Source: Natronomonas salsuginis
Lineage (GTDB): Archaea > Halobacteriota > Halobacteria > Halobacteriales > Haloarculaceae
DNA: 64,000 nucleotides
Direction of reading: 5' to 3'
NCBI RefSeq assembly: GCF_005239135.1
Contig: NZ_QKNX01000002.1
Location: 310,001 to 374,000, forward strand
Shown in pieces: positions 26,502-34,810 of this stretch. A model generated the notes under the pieces. It was not told the DNA's origin, searched no databases, and saw only the letters and a list, made by a program, of their open reading frames with translations. How positions within the stretch are numbered: the stretch's first letter is position 1; each line of letters opens with the position of its first letter. The translations under genes and the position numbers were made by a program.

Positions 26502-27629
26502 TCAGCGGATGTCACGAACGAAAGCAGACAGAAACGACCCCAGTCTGTCACTGATCGCTTCCGGATCGTTCTCCCGACGCGCCCGCAGTCGCGCTCGCGC
26601 TCCGATCCGACGTCGCATGGTGGGATTTTCGAGCAACAGCTCGATCCGACGTCGCAACGCACCGGGGGATTCAGAATCGACGAGAAAGCCGGTATCGCCG
26701 TCCGCGATCTGATCGCGCATCCCGTACGCGTCGTTCGCGACGACCGGGAGGCCGGCGGTCTGTGCCTCCAAGACGACGTTCGGATAGCCGTCGAGGTCCG
26801 AGACGTACGCGAACACGTCCGCCAGGGCGTACAGATCCGCGACGGTCTCGACGTGGCCGAGAGCGTGAACGCGCCGACGGATCGCCGGATCGTCGATCCG
26901 ATCGTCGAGATCGGCCACGAGTCGCTCGTGGTACTGGCCGCCGCCGGCAACGACGTAGGAGAGCTCGTCGTCCGCACGGAGCAGCGGCAACACCTCAGGG
27001 AGGATCGTCCGAACGCCGTCGTATTTGGCGCGGAACGTGAGGTTCGTCACTGTGAGCAGGACGAGGTCGGTATCGATACCGAACGCCGCCCGCGCCGCCG
27101 CGGCCGAGCCGGTTCGAAACGCGTCGGTCGTGATCGGGATTGGGACGACGCCGATACGCTCGTGTTGACACCCGGTTCGATCGGTAACGACATCGCGTAA
27201 CGCGGTCGAGACGGTCACGAACCCGTCTGCCCGGTCGAAGATGTAGCAATTCAACGCCTGGCTGGTGCGGTGTCGAAGGTACGCCGGGGCGTCGCGACGC
27301 TTTCGAGCCGGCGCGAGTCGCTCCTCCTCGATCGTTCGCCAGTGGTCGCCGACGAGTCGGACGACGATCGGCACCTCGCGTCGCGACGCGACCCAGACCG
27401 CCGGTGCGCCGATCGTTTCGAAGCAATCGAGCAGAACGAGATCGGGGCGATGCCGACGGATCGCGGCGTCCGTCCGACGGAGGGCCGCCAGCGCGCGGAT
27501 CGGCGGCGCGGCGTCGGCGTCGAGCGAGAGGACGTTCGTCTCCGCGTCCAGCCCCGAGATCGAGTGTATCACCTCCGCCGGACGATGGGAGGTGATCACG
27601 AGTATGGAGAAGGCGTCGGTTGCGGTCAT
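26502..27629 (-). CDS. Glycosyltransferase family 4
   Basis: A 375-residue GT-B enzyme. The N-terminal domain starts FSILVITSHRPAEVIHSISG and includes RHRPDLVLLDCFETIG and VVRLVGDHWRTIEEE. The donor domain has VLLTVTNLTFRAKYDGVRTI (about 190-210), YVVAGGGQYHERLVADL, LYALADVFAYVSDLDGYPNV and EAQTAGLPVVANDAYGM, the normal GT4 acidic pattern. Its ATG (27629-27627) overlaps the stop of the upstream GT4 gene by 4 bp (ATGA), so the two are translationally coupled. Sugar specificity is not readable. Confidence 0.87.
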   Translation of the reverse strand: MTATDAFSILVITSHRPAEVIHSISGLDAETNVLSLDADAAPPIRALAALRRTDAAIRRHRPDLVLLDCFETIGAPAVWVASRREVPIVVRLVGDHWRTIEEERLAPARKRRDAPAYLRHRTSQALNCYIFDRADGFVTVSTALRDVVTDRTGCQHERIGVVPIPITTDAFRTGSAAAARAAFGIDTDLVLLTVTNLTFRAKYDGVRTILPEVLPLLRADDELSYVVAGGGQYHERLVADLDDRIDDPAIRRRVHALGHVETVADLYALADVFAYVSDLDGYPNVVLEAQTAGLPVVANDAYGMRDQIADGDTGFLVDSESPGALRRRIELLLENPTMRRRIGARARLRARRENDPEAISDRLGSFLSAFVRDIR

Positions 27630-28804
27630 TCGATCGCCGCCAGATGGAGTTCTCGAAGTCGTCTCGCGTGACCGTCCCAGGTCCACTCCTGCTCGAGGAG
27701 CCGATCGTAGCCGGCCCGCCCGAACCGGTGGAGTCGATCCGAATTGCTCGACAGACGTTCCAGCGCGTCGCGAAGCGCCGCCACGTCGCCCGGCGGGACC
27801 AAGTGGCCGGTTACCCCGTCGACGACCTGTTCGGCGACGCCGCCGACGTCGGAGGCCAACACGGCCGTTTCGCTCGCCATCGCCTCGTAGATGACTGTCG
27901 GCCGCCCCTCGGCGTGGCTCGGGAGCAAGAGGAGATCTGCCGCGGCGTACCACTCTCGAAGCGTCTCCGACGGCATCCCCGTGTAGACGTGTTCGGAGAA
28001 CTCGCTCCTCGCGATCGCGCGTCGGAAGTCGTCTTCGAGGGGGCCGCCGTGGCCGACGAAGGCGAACGTCACGTCCGAGACGTCGAGATCCGGGAGCAGT
28101 TCGATGAGCTCCGCGATCCCCTTGCGCTCCGAGAACTCCCCCACGAAGAGGACGACCGTCTCGTCGGGATCGACGTTCAGCTCGCGGCGTATCCGCGCGC
28201 GTTCCTCGACCGGAAACTCGTCGGGGTCGGCACCGATCGGAACCGTGGTTACCTTCGCCGGATCCGTGAGCGAACGGGCCGTCTCCGCGAGCGCGTCGCT
28301 CACGCAGAGCACGCCGGTCGCCGCCGACAGCGTCTCGCGAACCCGAGCGTCGACGCCCGGGGGATGCTCTCCGAACCCGTTGAGGAGTGCGCCGTGTGAG
28401 ACGACGAACAGCGGCACGTCGTGTTCGCGAACGTACGGGAGCATGCCGTAGCCGTCGGGAAAGATGTGGCAGGCGTGCACCACGTCCGGCGTCTCGAACG
28501 TTCGCTCGACGTACCGCGGGACCCGCCGAGCGTACGAGTCGCCGGAGAGACCGTACAGTAGCCGCTTGGGGAGCAGATACCAGAATCGCGGACGGTGAAC
28601 GGTGTACGCGCCGCACTCCTCGATGTCGGGGATCGAGGCATACTCCGAATACGGGCCGATCGGCGGTGCGAACGGCCGCGGAGACACCGCATCGACCGGG
28701 AGCCCGGACGCCGCGAGCGATTCGATGATGCGGTGGTTGAACAGCCCTCGGTACGGATTGATCCCGTCTGGATGGTTGATCGCGCTCGTGAGGACGGAGT
28801 ACAT
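27626..28804 (-). CDS. Glycosyltransferase family 4
   Basis: A 392-residue GT-B enzyme starting MYSVLTSAINHPDGINPYRG; an upstream ATG at 28852 would add 16 unlikely residues. N-terminal elements are VVHACHIFPDGYGMLPY and LFVVSHGALLNGFGEH. The donor domain is textbook GT4: VVLFVGEFSERKGIAELIEL (about 220-240), FAFVGHGGPLEDDFR, WYAAADLLLLPSHAEGRPTV and EAMASETAVLASDVGG. It lies between the polyprenyl-phosphate GT2 gene and the coupled second GT4, all on the reverse strand, forming a three-gene transferase operon. Confidence 0.9.
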   Translation of the reverse strand: MYSVLTSAINHPDGINPYRGLFNHRIIESLAASGLPVDAVSPRPFAPPIGPYSEYASIPDIEECGAYTVHRPRFWYLLPKRLLYGLSGDSYARRVPRYVERTFETPDVVHACHIFPDGYGMLPYVREHDVPLFVVSHGALLNGFGEHPPGVDARVRETLSAATGVLCVSDALAETARSLTDPAKVTTVPIGADPDEFPVEERARIRRELNVDPDETVVLFVGEFSERKGIAELIELLPDLDVSDVTFAFVGHGGPLEDDFRRAIARSEFSEHVYTGMPSETLREWYAAADLLLLPSHAEGRPTVIYEAMASETAVLASDVGGVAEQVVDGVTGHLVPPGDVAALRDALERLSSNSDRLHRFGRAGYDRLLEQEWTWDGHARRLRELHLAAIE

Positions 28805-28888
28805 TGCTGTCTTCAGCGTGAGTGGGGGGGGCGGATGCCCAAGAGTATGCACCGATTATCGGCGACCGACGGCCACCGAACGGTTCGA

Positions 28889-29926
28889 TCACCGATTGGC
28901 GAATTTGAGGACCGACCGGGGGGCGTTCGGATACGCGAGCCAGGTGGCGACGATGAGGCCGCCCGCCGCCAGCCCGACCGCCTGGGTTGTTCCACCCAGC
29001 CCGAACACCGCGGCCGCCGACGCGAACGCCAGGAGGCCCACGAGAGCCCCCGCGAGGAACCGGATGGATCGCGTCGAGAACAACTCCGCGAAGATCGCTT
29101 TGAGGAGCGCCAGCCCGTGCGTGATCGGATGGTGGCTGCTCGGCTCATCGATGTCGTACTCGATGATCGTCGAAACCTCCTCGACCTCGAACCCCTCGCG
29201 GGCCGCGCGAAAGAGGATGTCGAGGCTGGCACCCATCCCCTCTCCGATCTCCCCGCTCCGTGCGAAGGTTTCAATCGCGTCGCGTCTGTACGCCCGGAAC
29301 CCGCTTTGGGTGTCCGCGGCGGTCGTCGTCGAGTAGCGGAGCCAGATACCGGCGTTCGTCAGCGCGTTGATCACGAGGAGGCCGAGGCGGCGGTACGCCG
29401 GAAGGCTGGTTTCGGAGTCGCCGACGAATCGACTACCGACGACGATCTCCGCCCCGTTCGCCCGCTGGACATCGAGGAGTTTCGGGATGTCGTCCGGGTC
29501 GTGCTGTCCATCCCCGTCGAGGATCACGAGCTGTTCGCTACCGGTCTCTCGCGCGCGCTCGAAGATTGTCCGCAGGGTCGCGCCGTATCCCCGGTTGCTC
29601 GAATGTGCGACGACCGTCGCACCCGCATCGCGTGCGCGCTCCACCGTTTCGTCCTCGCTCCCGTCGTCGACGACGACCACTTCGTCGGCGTATCGGGCGG
29701 CCGCGGTCACGACGTCTGCGATCATCTCTGCCTCGTTGTATGCCGGAATACCGACCATGACGATCCCGGTCGAGCGTCGGCTGTCGACCGCCCGAACGGC
29801 CGCGCTCGATCCCCGCCGCGCCCGATGATCCCGTTCGTACTCGAAGGGGCGACGAGCGTGTCCGATGGAGGGGTCGTCCATACGAGCCATCAGGCGCCGG
29901 TCTCGGCGGGGAATGCGTCTTGTCAT
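28889..29926 (-). CDS. Polyprenyl-phosphate glycosyltransferase (GT2, AglJ/DPM1-like)
   Basis: About 345 residues. GIVMVGIPAYNEAEMIADVV, EVVVVDDGSEDET, SSNRGYGATLRTIFERA, LVILDGDGQHDPDDIPKLL and EIVVGSRFVGD give a complete GT-A core of the dolichyl-phosphate hexosyltransferase type. Two C-terminal hydrophobic helices follow (FLAGALVGLLAFASAAAVFG and QAVGLAAGGLIVATWLAYP). It would charge a lipid phosphate with a sugar, possibly the first sugar of the repeat unit. The start is uncertain: ATGs at 29926, 29890 and 29881 are in frame before the core. An AT-rich promoter-like stretch lies at about 29987-30010. Confidence 0.82.
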   Translation of the reverse strand: MTRRIPRRDRRLMARMDDPSIGHARRPFEYERDHRARRGSSAAVRAVDSRRSTGIVMVGIPAYNEAEMIADVVTAAARYADEVVVVDDGSEDETVERARDAGATVVAHSSNRGYGATLRTIFERARETGSEQLVILDGDGQHDPDDIPKLLDVQRANGAEIVVGSRFVGDSETSLPAYRRLGLLVINALTNAGIWLRYSTTTAADTQSGFRAYRRDAIETFARSGEIGEGMGASLDILFRAAREGFEVEEVSTIIEYDIDEPSSHHPITHGLALLKAIFAELFSTRSIRFLAGALVGLLAFASAAAVFGLGGTTQAVGLAAGGLIVATWLAYPNAPRSVLKFANR

Positions 29927-30598
29927 CGTTACTCTGCCCCGTCGGAGTGACACCCGAACCGGGGCATACCGGAGGTTGGTCAAAGACGGAAATTGTTACA
30001 AACAACATAATCGCCGCCCCCGTCGAATCGTTCGAAATCCGGGGACGACTGGTCGAACGGATCGGTCAACGGGTGGGGGGAAGCCTCGACCGTTCACGGA
30101 CCCGTGATGCGGTCCATCACGGGGTAACGAACACATACCGGAGCCGCGCTTGGGAACGCCAGTGGTTCAGCAGCGCACACGGTAGCAACAACTCTCGAGC
30201 GAGCGAACAGACGTGCACGGCTGAAAAGCGTCGACACCCGTTCGCCGAGCGGTACCCCCGGGCGGTACTTGCGCGACTGACCGGCGATGGAGAGGACCGT
30301 CTGCTCGGTTGGGGGGCGAACGCGTTCGCGAGGCGGGTGGCGAAGACGGTGTATAACAAAGCCTGAAACTGCGGTTGTGACGAACGACAGTGACCGACGG
30401 CCGCCGAGGATCGGCGTCGATCGGACACCGACTATCCATGTCACACAACACACCACGAGCCACCCCACAGGTCGTCGACGGAGTAGCGGCGAAATCGCCC
30501 GTGGTCGCGGCGTTACCGACCGCGAAACGACTCGGGTGGGCCGCCCACAGCTCGACGGACCCCCGACGGCGGGGGGATCTCTCAGCAAGGAGCTCACA
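29927..30598. other. Divergent intergenic region without a supported gene
   Basis: About 670 bp between the reverse-strand glycosyltransferase operon and wecB. Reading frames on both strands lack family resemblance and carry arginine/serine-rich shadow composition. An AT-rich stretch at about 29987-30010 probably holds the reverse promoter. A GTGTATAACAAAG stretch at about 30350-30362 resembles a forward TATA box, which would give wecB a leader of some 210 nt. No hairpin of note was seen. It might hold a decayed gene or a long regulatory leader. Confidence 0.4.
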
Positions 30599-31699
30599 AT
30601 GAGCGAACACGTCGCCTTCGTGTTAGGAACCCGCCCGGAGATCATCAAGCTCGCCCCGGTGATCCACGCCTGTTCGGACGCGATGCTCCCGTACACGATC
30701 GTTCACACCGGGCAACACTACTCGGAGTCGCTGGACTCCGTGTTCTTCGAACAGTTGGATCTACCCGACCCGGCGTACAATCTCGGCGTCGGTTCGGGAA
30801 GCCACGGCAAACAGACCGGCGAGATGCTGATTCGAATCGAGGAGACGCTCGAGGAGATCGACCCCGATACCGTCCTGGTTCAGGGGGACACGAACAGCGT
30901 GCTCGCCGGGGCCATCGCGACGAGTAAAACCGACATCGACCTCGGCCACGTCGAGGCGGGACTGCGGAGCTTCGATCGACGCATGCCGGAGGAGACGAAC
31001 CGGGTCGTCGCCGACCACGTCTCCGAACACCTGTTCGCGCCGACGGCACAGAGCGAACGGCAGCTCCGCCGCGAGGGGATCGAGGCGGAACGGATCACGG
31101 TGACTGGGAACACCGTGGTCGACGCGGTGTATCGGAACCGCGAACTCGCCCGCGAGAAGAGTACGGTGCTCTCGACGCTGGGGCTCGACGGACGGGCATT
31201 CGTGTTGATGACGGCCCACCGAGCCGAGAACGTCGACGACGAGGCGCGGTTTCGCTCGATACTGCGCGGCGTCGACCGGGCGGCGCGAGAACGCGATGTC
31301 GAGGTCGTGTACCCGATACACCCGCGTGCGGCGAAGCGACTCGACGACTTCGGAATCGATGTCCCGGACCGAATCCGGACGATCGAGCCCCGAGAGTACC
31401 TCGACTTCCTTCGGCTGGAGGCGGAGGCAGACCTGATCGTCACCGACTCCGGGGGCGTTCAGGAGGAGGCCTGCATCCTCGGCGTCCCGTGCGTGACGAT
31501 GCGCGACAACACGGAGCGTCCCGAGACCATCGAAGTCGGAGCCAATCGGCTCTGCGGTGCCGATCCGGAGGCGATCGTCCGGATAGTGGACGAGATGTGG
31601 GACGTCACCTCCGACTGGGAGAACCCGTTCGGCGACGGGGACGCGAGCGAGCGCATCCTCGAAACGCTCGGCGTGAGCGTCGAGCGAGGTGTCGCATGA
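30599..31699 (+). CDS. wecB: UDP-N-acetylglucosamine 2-epimerase (non-hydrolysing, WecB)
   Basis: A 366-residue enzyme of standard length that interconverts UDP-GlcNAc and UDP-ManNAc in the cytosol. Motifs are FVLGTRPEIIKLAPVIHAC (about 6-24), VHTGQHYSESLD, VLVQGDTNSVLAG, GHVEAGLRSFDRRMPEE, MTAHRAENVDDEARF and LIVTDSGGVQEEACILG, including the conserved Asp, Glu and His catalytic residues. The ATG at 30599 follows a GGAG stretch. Its stop overlaps the start of wecC (ATGA), so the pair is coupled and together makes UDP-ManNAcA. Confidence 0.95.
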   Translation: MSEHVAFVLGTRPEIIKLAPVIHACSDAMLPYTIVHTGQHYSESLDSVFFEQLDLPDPAYNLGVGSGSHGKQTGEMLIRIEETLEEIDPDTVLVQGDTNSVLAGAIATSKTDIDLGHVEAGLRSFDRRMPEETNRVVADHVSEHLFAPTAQSERQLRREGIEAERITVTGNTVVDAVYRNRELAREKSTVLSTLGLDGRAFVLMTAHRAENVDDEARFRSILRGVDRAARERDVEVVYPIHPRAAKRLDDFGIDVPDRIRTIEPREYLDFLRLEAEADLIVTDSGGVQEEACILGVPCVTMRDNTERPETIEVGANRLCGADPEAIVRIVDEMWDVTSDWENPFGDGDASERILETLGVSVERGVA

Positions 31700-32991
31700 G
31701 CACCGTCTGCGTCCACGGGATGGGCTACATCGGCCTCCCGACGGCGACGATGCTGGCCAACTACGACCACCGGGTGTTCGGCTACGACACGGACGCCGAG
31801 GTCCGTTCGAAACTCCGAAACGGGAACGTCCACTTCGAGGAGCCGGGACTCCGCGCGTTCGTCACGCAGGCGCTCGAATCCGAGCAGTTGGAGATCACGG
31901 ACGAAGTGCTCCCGGCGAAGTATCACGTCATCTGCGTCCCAACGCCGTTCGACGAGGAGTCGAAGGAGGCGGATCTCGCGTACGTCCGGTCGGCCGGGCG
32001 AGCGGTCGCCGAACACCTGCGTCGCGGCGACACCGTGATCTTGGAATCGACGGTACCGCCGGGAACGACCGAGGGGGTGTTGGGCCCGATCCTCGAGGAG
32101 TCGTCGCTGTCGGCGGGCGACGACTTCTCGCTCGTTCACTGCCCCGAGACGGTACTCCCCGGCAACATCATCACCGAACTCCGGGAGAACAACCGGATCG
32201 TCGGCGGCGTCAACGCCGTCTCGGCCGAATCGGCGGTGCGACTCTACGAGTCGTTCGTCGACGGCGACATACGGACCGCGACGGACGCGACGGTGGCCGA
32301 GTTCGTCAAACTGATTCAGAACACGTTCCGCGACGTCAATATCGCGTTAGCCAACGAGATAGCGATGCTCGCCGACGATTACGGGGTCGACGCCCGCGGC
32401 GCGATCGATCTCGCCAACAGCCATCCGCGGGTCGACATCCTCCAGCCTGGCCCCGGCGTCGGCGGCCACTGTCTGCCGATCGATCCGTGGTTCCTGGGCG
32501 ACGGATCGGATCGCCTCGACCTCATCTCGACCGCGCGTCGGATAAACGACGGGATGCCGGGGTACATCATCGAGCTACTCCGCGATGAGCTCGGCGATCT
32601 CAGGGGCCGGACCATCGCGATCCTCGGCGTGGCGTACAAGGGCGACGTCGGCGACACGCGAATGAGCCCAGGGCTGGCGTTGGCCACCCAACTACAGCGC
32701 GCCGACATCGCGCAGCCGGCCGCGACCGACGGTGGGGCCGAAACCGCGAGTGGGCCCGCGGTGACGATCCACGACCCACACGTGGCCGACTCGACGCTCA
32801 ATCTCTCCGATCTGAAGACCGCGACGACGGGCGCGGACGCGATCGTCATCGCGACCGATCACGACGAGTTTGAGTCGCTCGATCCCGACGACCTCCGCGC
32901 GTGGATGGCGGGCGACGTGGTGATCGACGCGAAAGGAGCGCTATCGGCATCGGCGTGGCAGCGATCAGGATTCACCGTTCGTTGTATTTAA
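31696..32991 (+). CDS. wecC: UDP-N-acetyl-D-mannosamine dehydrogenase (WecC)
   Basis: A 431-residue nucleotide-sugar dehydrogenase that oxidises UDP-ManNAc to UDP-ManNAcA with NAD. The Rossmann start is VCVHGMGYIGLPTATMLANY, followed by CVPTPFD (about 76-82) and ILESTVPPGTTEGV. The catalytic cysteine lies in GPGVGGHCLPIDPWFLG near residue 259, with the Lys/Asn region EFVKLIQNTFRDVNIALANE before it. ILGVAYKGDVGDTRMSP opens the C-terminal domain. An Ala/Thr/Gly-rich insertion of about 20 residues (about 340-355) is a halophile feature. It is coupled to wecB by a 4 bp overlap and is the last structural gene of the glycan locus. Confidence 0.94.
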   Translation: MSTVCVHGMGYIGLPTATMLANYDHRVFGYDTDAEVRSKLRNGNVHFEEPGLRAFVTQALESEQLEITDEVLPAKYHVICVPTPFDEESKEADLAYVRSAGRAVAEHLRRGDTVILESTVPPGTTEGVLGPILEESSLSAGDDFSLVHCPETVLPGNIITELRENNRIVGGVNAVSAESAVRLYESFVDGDIRTATDATVAEFVKLIQNTFRDVNIALANEIAMLADDYGVDARGAIDLANSHPRVDILQPGPGVGGHCLPIDPWFLGDGSDRLDLISTARRINDGMPGYIIELLRDELGDLRGRTIAILGVAYKGDVGDTRMSPGLALATQLQRADIAQPAATDGGAETASGPAVTIHDPHVADSTLNLSDLKTATTGADAIVIATDHDEFESLDPDDLRAWMAGDVVIDAKGALSASAWQRSGFTVRCI

Positions 32992-33007
32992 ATGCTTGTT
33001 CTCGCGA

Positions 33008-33035
33008 ATTTCTTTAATATTTAAGTTTTAATATG
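33008..33035 (+). terminator. T-rich stretch after wecC, probable terminator
   Basis: Just past the wecC stop there is an AT-rich stretch containing several short T runs (TTTCTTTAATATTTAAGTTTT). Archaeal termination generally follows T-rich tracts rather than hairpins, so transcription of wecBC probably ends here. The same AT-rich stretch may also belong to the promoter of the DUF7344 gene downstream. Confidence 0.4.
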
Positions 33036-33099
33036 TAATTAACCGATCTCGGGCTGTCGATACTAGAGAGTAGTTACCTACTAACAAGGACCCTTAGAG

Positions 33100-33780
33100 A
33101 TGTTAGCGACTCCTATGGCAACTGATGGTAGGGGAGGGATGGTAGAATGGTCCACGGACGAAAACGCGGTCTCGCCGAACCCGAACGGTCGGGAGTTGTC
33201 GATAGACGCCGAGCAGCTCGACGACCTGCCGGGGAAGAAGCGACAATGCGACGGCGAACTCGACATCGGGGACGTCTTCGAGCTGTTGAAAAACGAACGG
33301 CGACGGCGAGTCATACGGTTCTTGAACGAACAGGAGGACGGCGTGACGACGCTGAACGTGATGGCCGAACACATCGCCGCACTCGAAAACGACATCGACG
33401 TGTCGCAGCTCTCGTCGAGTCAACGCAAGCGCGTGTATATCGGGCTCTACCAGTGTCATCTCCCGAAGATGGACGAGTACGGCGTCATAGATTTCCAGAA
33501 GAACCGCGGTATCATTACGCTCAAGAACACGACGCAGCTCGAATCGTATCTCCCGAACGAAGACGGCGAGGGATCGGCCACGGAGGACCGAACCGAGACA
33601 GGCGACGTGGGCGACGTGGACGCGGAAGCGAACCTCGAACGGTCCGATCTGTTCGCCGCCTCGGCGATCGCGGCGGCGGTGGCGATCGGCGCGGTGGGGC
33701 TCGGCCCGCTCGCCGCCGTCCCCAGCGGACTCTGGATCGCCGTGAGCCTCGTCGCGCTCCTCTGGTTCGCGCGAAACTGA
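33100..33780 (+). CDS. DUF7344 winged-helix protein, right-flank paralogue
   Basis: A 226-residue protein. The DUF7344 domain lies at about 55-145: VFELLKNERRRRVIRFLNEQ, then SSQRKRVYIGLYQCHLPKMD and YGVIDFQKNRGIITL. An acidic linker leads to two C-terminal hydrophobic segments (ASAIAAAVAIGAVGLGPLAA; GLWIAVSLVALLWFA). Layout and motif match the protein at 4133-4660, though the N-terminal tail is longer. An ATG at 33115 is an alternative start. Placed directly after wecC and before a PadR regulator, it likely takes part in controlling the locus (inference). Confidence 0.8.
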   Translation: MLATPMATDGRGGMVEWSTDENAVSPNPNGRELSIDAEQLDDLPGKKRQCDGELDIGDVFELLKNERRRRVIRFLNEQEDGVTTLNVMAEHIAALENDIDVSQLSSSQRKRVYIGLYQCHLPKMDEYGVIDFQKNRGIITLKNTTQLESYLPNEDGEGSATEDRTETGDVGDVDAEANLERSDLFAASAIAAAVAIGAVGLGPLAAVPSGLWIAVSLVALLWFARN

Positions 33781-33992
33781 TCCGCACACACTTCCGAACA
33801 CGGACCGTGTACGGAGCGGCGTATCGTTCGGCGTACTCCGCGAGCCGATCGGTTAGTGTCAGCGTTTCGCGGCGACGGGCGTTGGTGGGTGCGGCTTACC
33901 GGCTGGCGGGCGGCTCGGCCGCCGAGACGAATCGAACCGGTTCACTCGTTTTCATATTCCTAACAATATACCGTGAGATTCCCATTGTGTAC

Positions 33993-34277
33993 ATGTTCGA
34001 TCTCACCGCCTTTCAGCGAGATGTGCTGTACGTTACGGCAGGGCTGGACCGGCCGTCCGGACAGCGGATCAAGTCCGAACTGCAGAAGTCGATCGACAGG
34101 ATCACCCACGGACGGCTGTATCCGAATCTCGATACACTCGTCGAACAGGGGTATCTCAGCCAGGGACAGATCGACCGGCGAACGAACTACTACGAGTTGA
34201 CCGACCAAGGCGAGAGCATCATCGTCGATCGGCGCCGGTGGGAAGACTCCTACGTCGACATCGATGCGATGTCGTAA
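33993..34277 (+). CDS. PadR family winged-helix transcriptional regulator
   Basis: A 94-residue single-domain PadR regulator. FDLTAFQRDVLYVTAGLD forms the first helix, HGRLYPNLDTLVEQGYLSQG the recognition helix and turn, and TNYYELTDQGESIIVDRRRW the wing; YELTDQG is the family hallmark. It has no ligand domain beyond the short C-terminal helix. It lies between the right DUF7344 and right HalOD1 genes, completing a small cluster of regulators beside the glycan locus. The upstream 212 bp show no other gene. Confidence 0.88.
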   Translation: MFDLTAFQRDVLYVTAGLDRPSGQRIKSELQKSIDRITHGRLYPNLDTLVEQGYLSQGQIDRRTNYYELTDQGESIIVDRRRWEDSYVDIDAMS

Positions 34278-34284
34278 GTAACGG

Positions 34285-34623
34285 TCAGCGGCTCCGAAGC
34301 GGCGTCTCGCCGTCGGTGGGGGGATACGCGATGACCTGCCCGCTTCGATAGACGGTGATGGTGCATCCGTCGTGTGTGAACGTCAGATGGTCGTTCGAGC
34401 GATCGTCGAGACACTTGTTCCGGAACAGCTGGTCGAGCGCGTCCGGATCGACCGACTCCGAGAGCGGCGGTCCGGAGCTCGGCTCCTCGCCGGAAAGAGC
34501 CAAGATCACGTACGTGACGGTTTGGCTGAGTGGATTCGACGATGTCCAGTCGTGGTGAAGGTGATACGACCCCCGGATCGGATCGTATCCGAGTTCATCG
34601 GCTTCGTGTTCTGGTTTCGCCAT
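34285..34623 (-). CDS. HalOD1 output-domain protein (right flank of glycan locus)
   Basis: A 112-residue HalOD1 protein. GSYHLHHDWTSSNPLSQTVT, SESVDPDALDQLFRNKC and CTITVYRSGQVIAYPPT align in order with the domain of the left-flank protein at 3639-3965 (DPDAL and the closing strand are the clearest matches). It converges on the PadR gene, with 7 bp between the stops. No sensory domain is attached. Its role is presumably regulatory through a partner protein. Confidence 0.8.
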   Translation of the reverse strand: MAKPEHEADELGYDPIRGSYHLHHDWTSSNPLSQTVTYVILALSGEEPSSGPPLSESVDPDALDQLFRNKCLDDRSNDHLTFTHDGCTITVYRSGQVIAYPPTDGETPLRSR

Positions 34624-34810
34624 GATCGAGTGCCCGTTTCGTGATCATTGATAAACACCCACGCACCTTTGTTAGCCCCCCACAATAGTCGGTAATTCCG
34701 TCGTTTACCGAGGTAATAGCCAATTTATCGTGAGGATCACGACGTTCGATATGGCCGAGCGGGGGATCGATCCCGGCAGTTTCAATCCGGATCGATTCGA
34801 ACGCGGGTCC

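Noticed and set aside
28595-29950. 451-codon forward frame opposite the polyprenyl-phosphate glycosyltransferase
   Set aside because: Arg/Glu-rich shadow; the reverse frame has a full GT2 core and C-terminal helices.
30094-30696. 200-codon reverse frame in the wecB upstream gap
   Set aside because: It overlaps the start of wecB, is rich in Arg/Ser/Pro, and shows no motif or plausible start signal.
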